Source of the DNA: Aspidapion aeneum
Taxonomy: Eukaryota > Arthropoda > Insecta > Coleoptera > Brentidae
Assembly (NCBI GenBank): GCA_963576565.1
Contig: OY755038.1
Span: 175,636,907 to 175,700,906, forward strand
Length of the DNA: 64,000 bases
Reading direction: 5' to 3'
The notes beneath the pieces are model-generated. The model ran no database searches, was not told where the DNA came from, and saw nothing but the letters and a program-made list of their open reading frames with translations. Made by a program: the position numbers and the translations under genes. This document shows, one piece after another, positions 62,766 through 64,000 of this stretch. Every line of letters begins with the position of its first letter. Position 1 is the stretch's first letter.

Positions 62766-63125
62766 TCAATATTGTTTGCTAAAATTTATCTCCATTTTAT
62801 TTTTTTGACACCAGGCATATAAAATGCAAATATCCTTTTGTAGTTCTTTACAGTCGCCATCGCTGTAAATTCTTTTAAATATTTTTAAATCATCAGCCAA
62901 TTGTAAGGAAGAAGAAAATCTAAATAGTTTGGGAATGTCATTTGCAAATAATAAGAAAAAGAAAGGGGCTAAATGCGATCCCTGGGGTACTCCTGATGTT
63001 GCTTCTATTTCGGATGACATAAGTTTATTCATTTTCACTCTCTGTTTACGGTTTTTTAAATAACTAGAACACCAGGTATACAAGGGATCCCCAACACCAT
63101 ACGATTTCAGTTCATGTAATAAGAT
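62766..63125 (-). CDS. LINE 3 RT palm fragment
   Basis: Contains SYLKNRKQRVKMN, TSGVPQGSHLAPFFFLLFAN, and LQLADDLKIFKRI, where the catalytic box is LADD (Asp pair intact; Tyr or Phe replaced by Leu). A frame change near 62750 separates it from the C-terminal frame. Confidence 0.82.
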   Translation of the reverse strand: MLLHELKSYGVGDPLYTWCSSYLKNRKQRVKMNKLMSSEIEATSGVPQGSHLAPFFFLLFANDIPKLFRFSSSLQLADDLKIFKRIYSDGDCKELQKDICILYAWCQKNKMEINFSKQY

Positions 63126-63802
63126 TGTGCGAAAATTGCACGCCTCTTATGGGAACTTTAACTTATGAGGGAAATATTCGTTATAATTAATTTTATAAGA
63201 CTTCCACATTTTGTTTGGTCTATATACGACAAATAATTAAAAACTTTGAAAAGTGAAACGTTTAAAAACCTATTTAAACTACCTCTATTTAATTTTGCAA
63301 AAATTTTAACTTTTTTCAGTTTTTCCTGCAAATGCTTTACTGCGTTGCGATTTTTTTGCAGTCACTAATTTATTTTAAGATTTTCAATCCGCGAGTTATT
63401 TCAATTTTCCAGCAGTTTTTTATATTGTACAACCCTTCCGACCCCTACTTTCCTTCTGTGAGCATATTAGTCGCATCATATCTGAGGGCACGGGAGTGCC
63501 TCGCCAAGTTCGCGCAACTGCTATTACATCTTTTCTTGAAACATTTCAGCCCATATTTGACCAATCTGAAACTCTACTGAGCTACAAACCTCAAACTTCA
63601 TAGAGTTAACAACCCCTCCATGTTTCATGGACTTCCATAAAGTGGTAAAGTAGTTACGAAACTTCAAAAAACGTCGAAAATGCCACCCACTCACTCATGT
63701 ATAGATTATCATCATTTTACTATCTTTCCAGACATGCTACAAAGCTGAAATTTGGCAAACTGATAGAAATTTTGACCAAACCCCTGGAAAATATCAAAAA
63801 AC
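63126..63802. other. AT-rich interval, no gene seen
   Basis: The 82-codon frame 63332-63580 (+) is not recognisable. Degenerate versions of the following repeat may begin near 63680. Confidence 0.45.
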
Positions 63803-64000
63803 CCCAAAATTCTAATTTACTCCCCCTATACATGTAAAATTATGTAAAAGTAACATTGCCCACTTCCAGAAACGCTTTGGCAAAGGAACTATGATAAAAC
63901 TATATAAAAAAATATAAAAGTCCCAAAATTATAATTTACTTCCCTCCCCTCTAAATGTAAACTAATGTAAAAGTAACATTGCCCACTTCCAGAAAGGCCG
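63803..64000. repeat. Tandem repeat of about 120 bp running off the window
   Basis: CCCAAAATTCTAATTTACT at 63803 recurs at 63922, and TAACATTGCCCACTTCCAGA at 63851 recurs at 63974. Only about 1.6 units are visible. Confidence 0.7.

Larger units (their letters stand above)
62129..63125 (-). mobile_element. LINE 3: 5'-truncated non-LTR retrotransposon
   Basis: RT palm and thumb only. It is truncated near 63125 within the RT, and the 3' end shortly after the stop at 62129 lacks a clear poly(A). Style differs from LINE 1 and LINE 2. Confidence 0.82.

Noticed and set aside
1..64000. tRNA, rRNA or CRISPR features
   Set aside because: No cloverleaf with the usual internal promoter boxes, no rRNA-like conserved text, and no regularly spaced repeat with unique spacers. 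tRNA-like strings at 24964 and 50374 are only primer-binding sites.

Overview
This window looks like transposon-dense, AT-rich DNA from an arthropod nuclear genome, most likely an insect (a beetle is only a guess). Nothing prokaryotic is visible: there are no operons, no ribosome-binding-site spacing and no CRISPR. I found no convincing single-copy host gene. Almost all recognisable coding sequence belongs to decayed transposable elements, and no retroelement pol gene here is fully open.

Layout. 1-1712: a truncated foldback-like element built from about 117-bp units in inverted arms. 2963-3006: a hammerhead ribozyme motif of the Penelope-associated type. 4029-7962 (-): a LINE with a coiled-coil ORF1 and an APE-endonuclease/reverse-transcriptase ORF2. 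9536-11880 (-): a second, different LINE. 12045-12585 and 13535-13673: DNA-transposon pieces, including the tail of a Tc1/IS630-like transposase. 14121-28268 (-): a BEL/Pao LTR retrotransposon split by a second BEL/Pao element (18667-25844) inserted at its gag-protease junction; both have LTR pairs and 5-bp target duplications. 29030-29610: a relic of a cysteine-rich arthropod gene. 30782-35675: several MITEs and a 2.4-kb foldback element with 9-bp target duplications. 36146-40556: a broken tyrosine-recombinase gene (Crypton-like) between two arrays of 27-bp palindromes; a 212-bp near-palindrome carrying hammerhead-like cores lies inside the gene and a 1.65-kb DNA transposon lies upstream of it. 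40840-42930 (-): a Penelope-like element with RT and GIY-YIG domains. 42943-45290: an RTE-type LINE fragment interrupted by a 1.5-kb DNA element. 45821-46751: three MITEs. 46850-58465 (+): a Ty3/gypsy element with very long LTRs, a tRNA-Lys primer site and a leader carrying seven NRF-1-like palindromes. 58505-62077 (-): a third, deleted BEL/Pao copy. 62129-63125 (-): a 5'-truncated LINE. 63803-64000: start of a tandem repeat of about 120 bp.

The genes do not form a pathway. The window records successive insertions: BEL into BEL, a Penelope-derived palindrome into the tyrosine recombinase, a DNA element into an RTE LINE, and a MITE into an old repeat ladder. The most unusual signals are regulatory or structural: the NRF-1-like array in the gypsy leader, the foldback arms dense in YY1/Pho-like cores with GC-rich tip repeats, the palindrome arrays bracketing the recombinase, and the three hammerhead-like loci.
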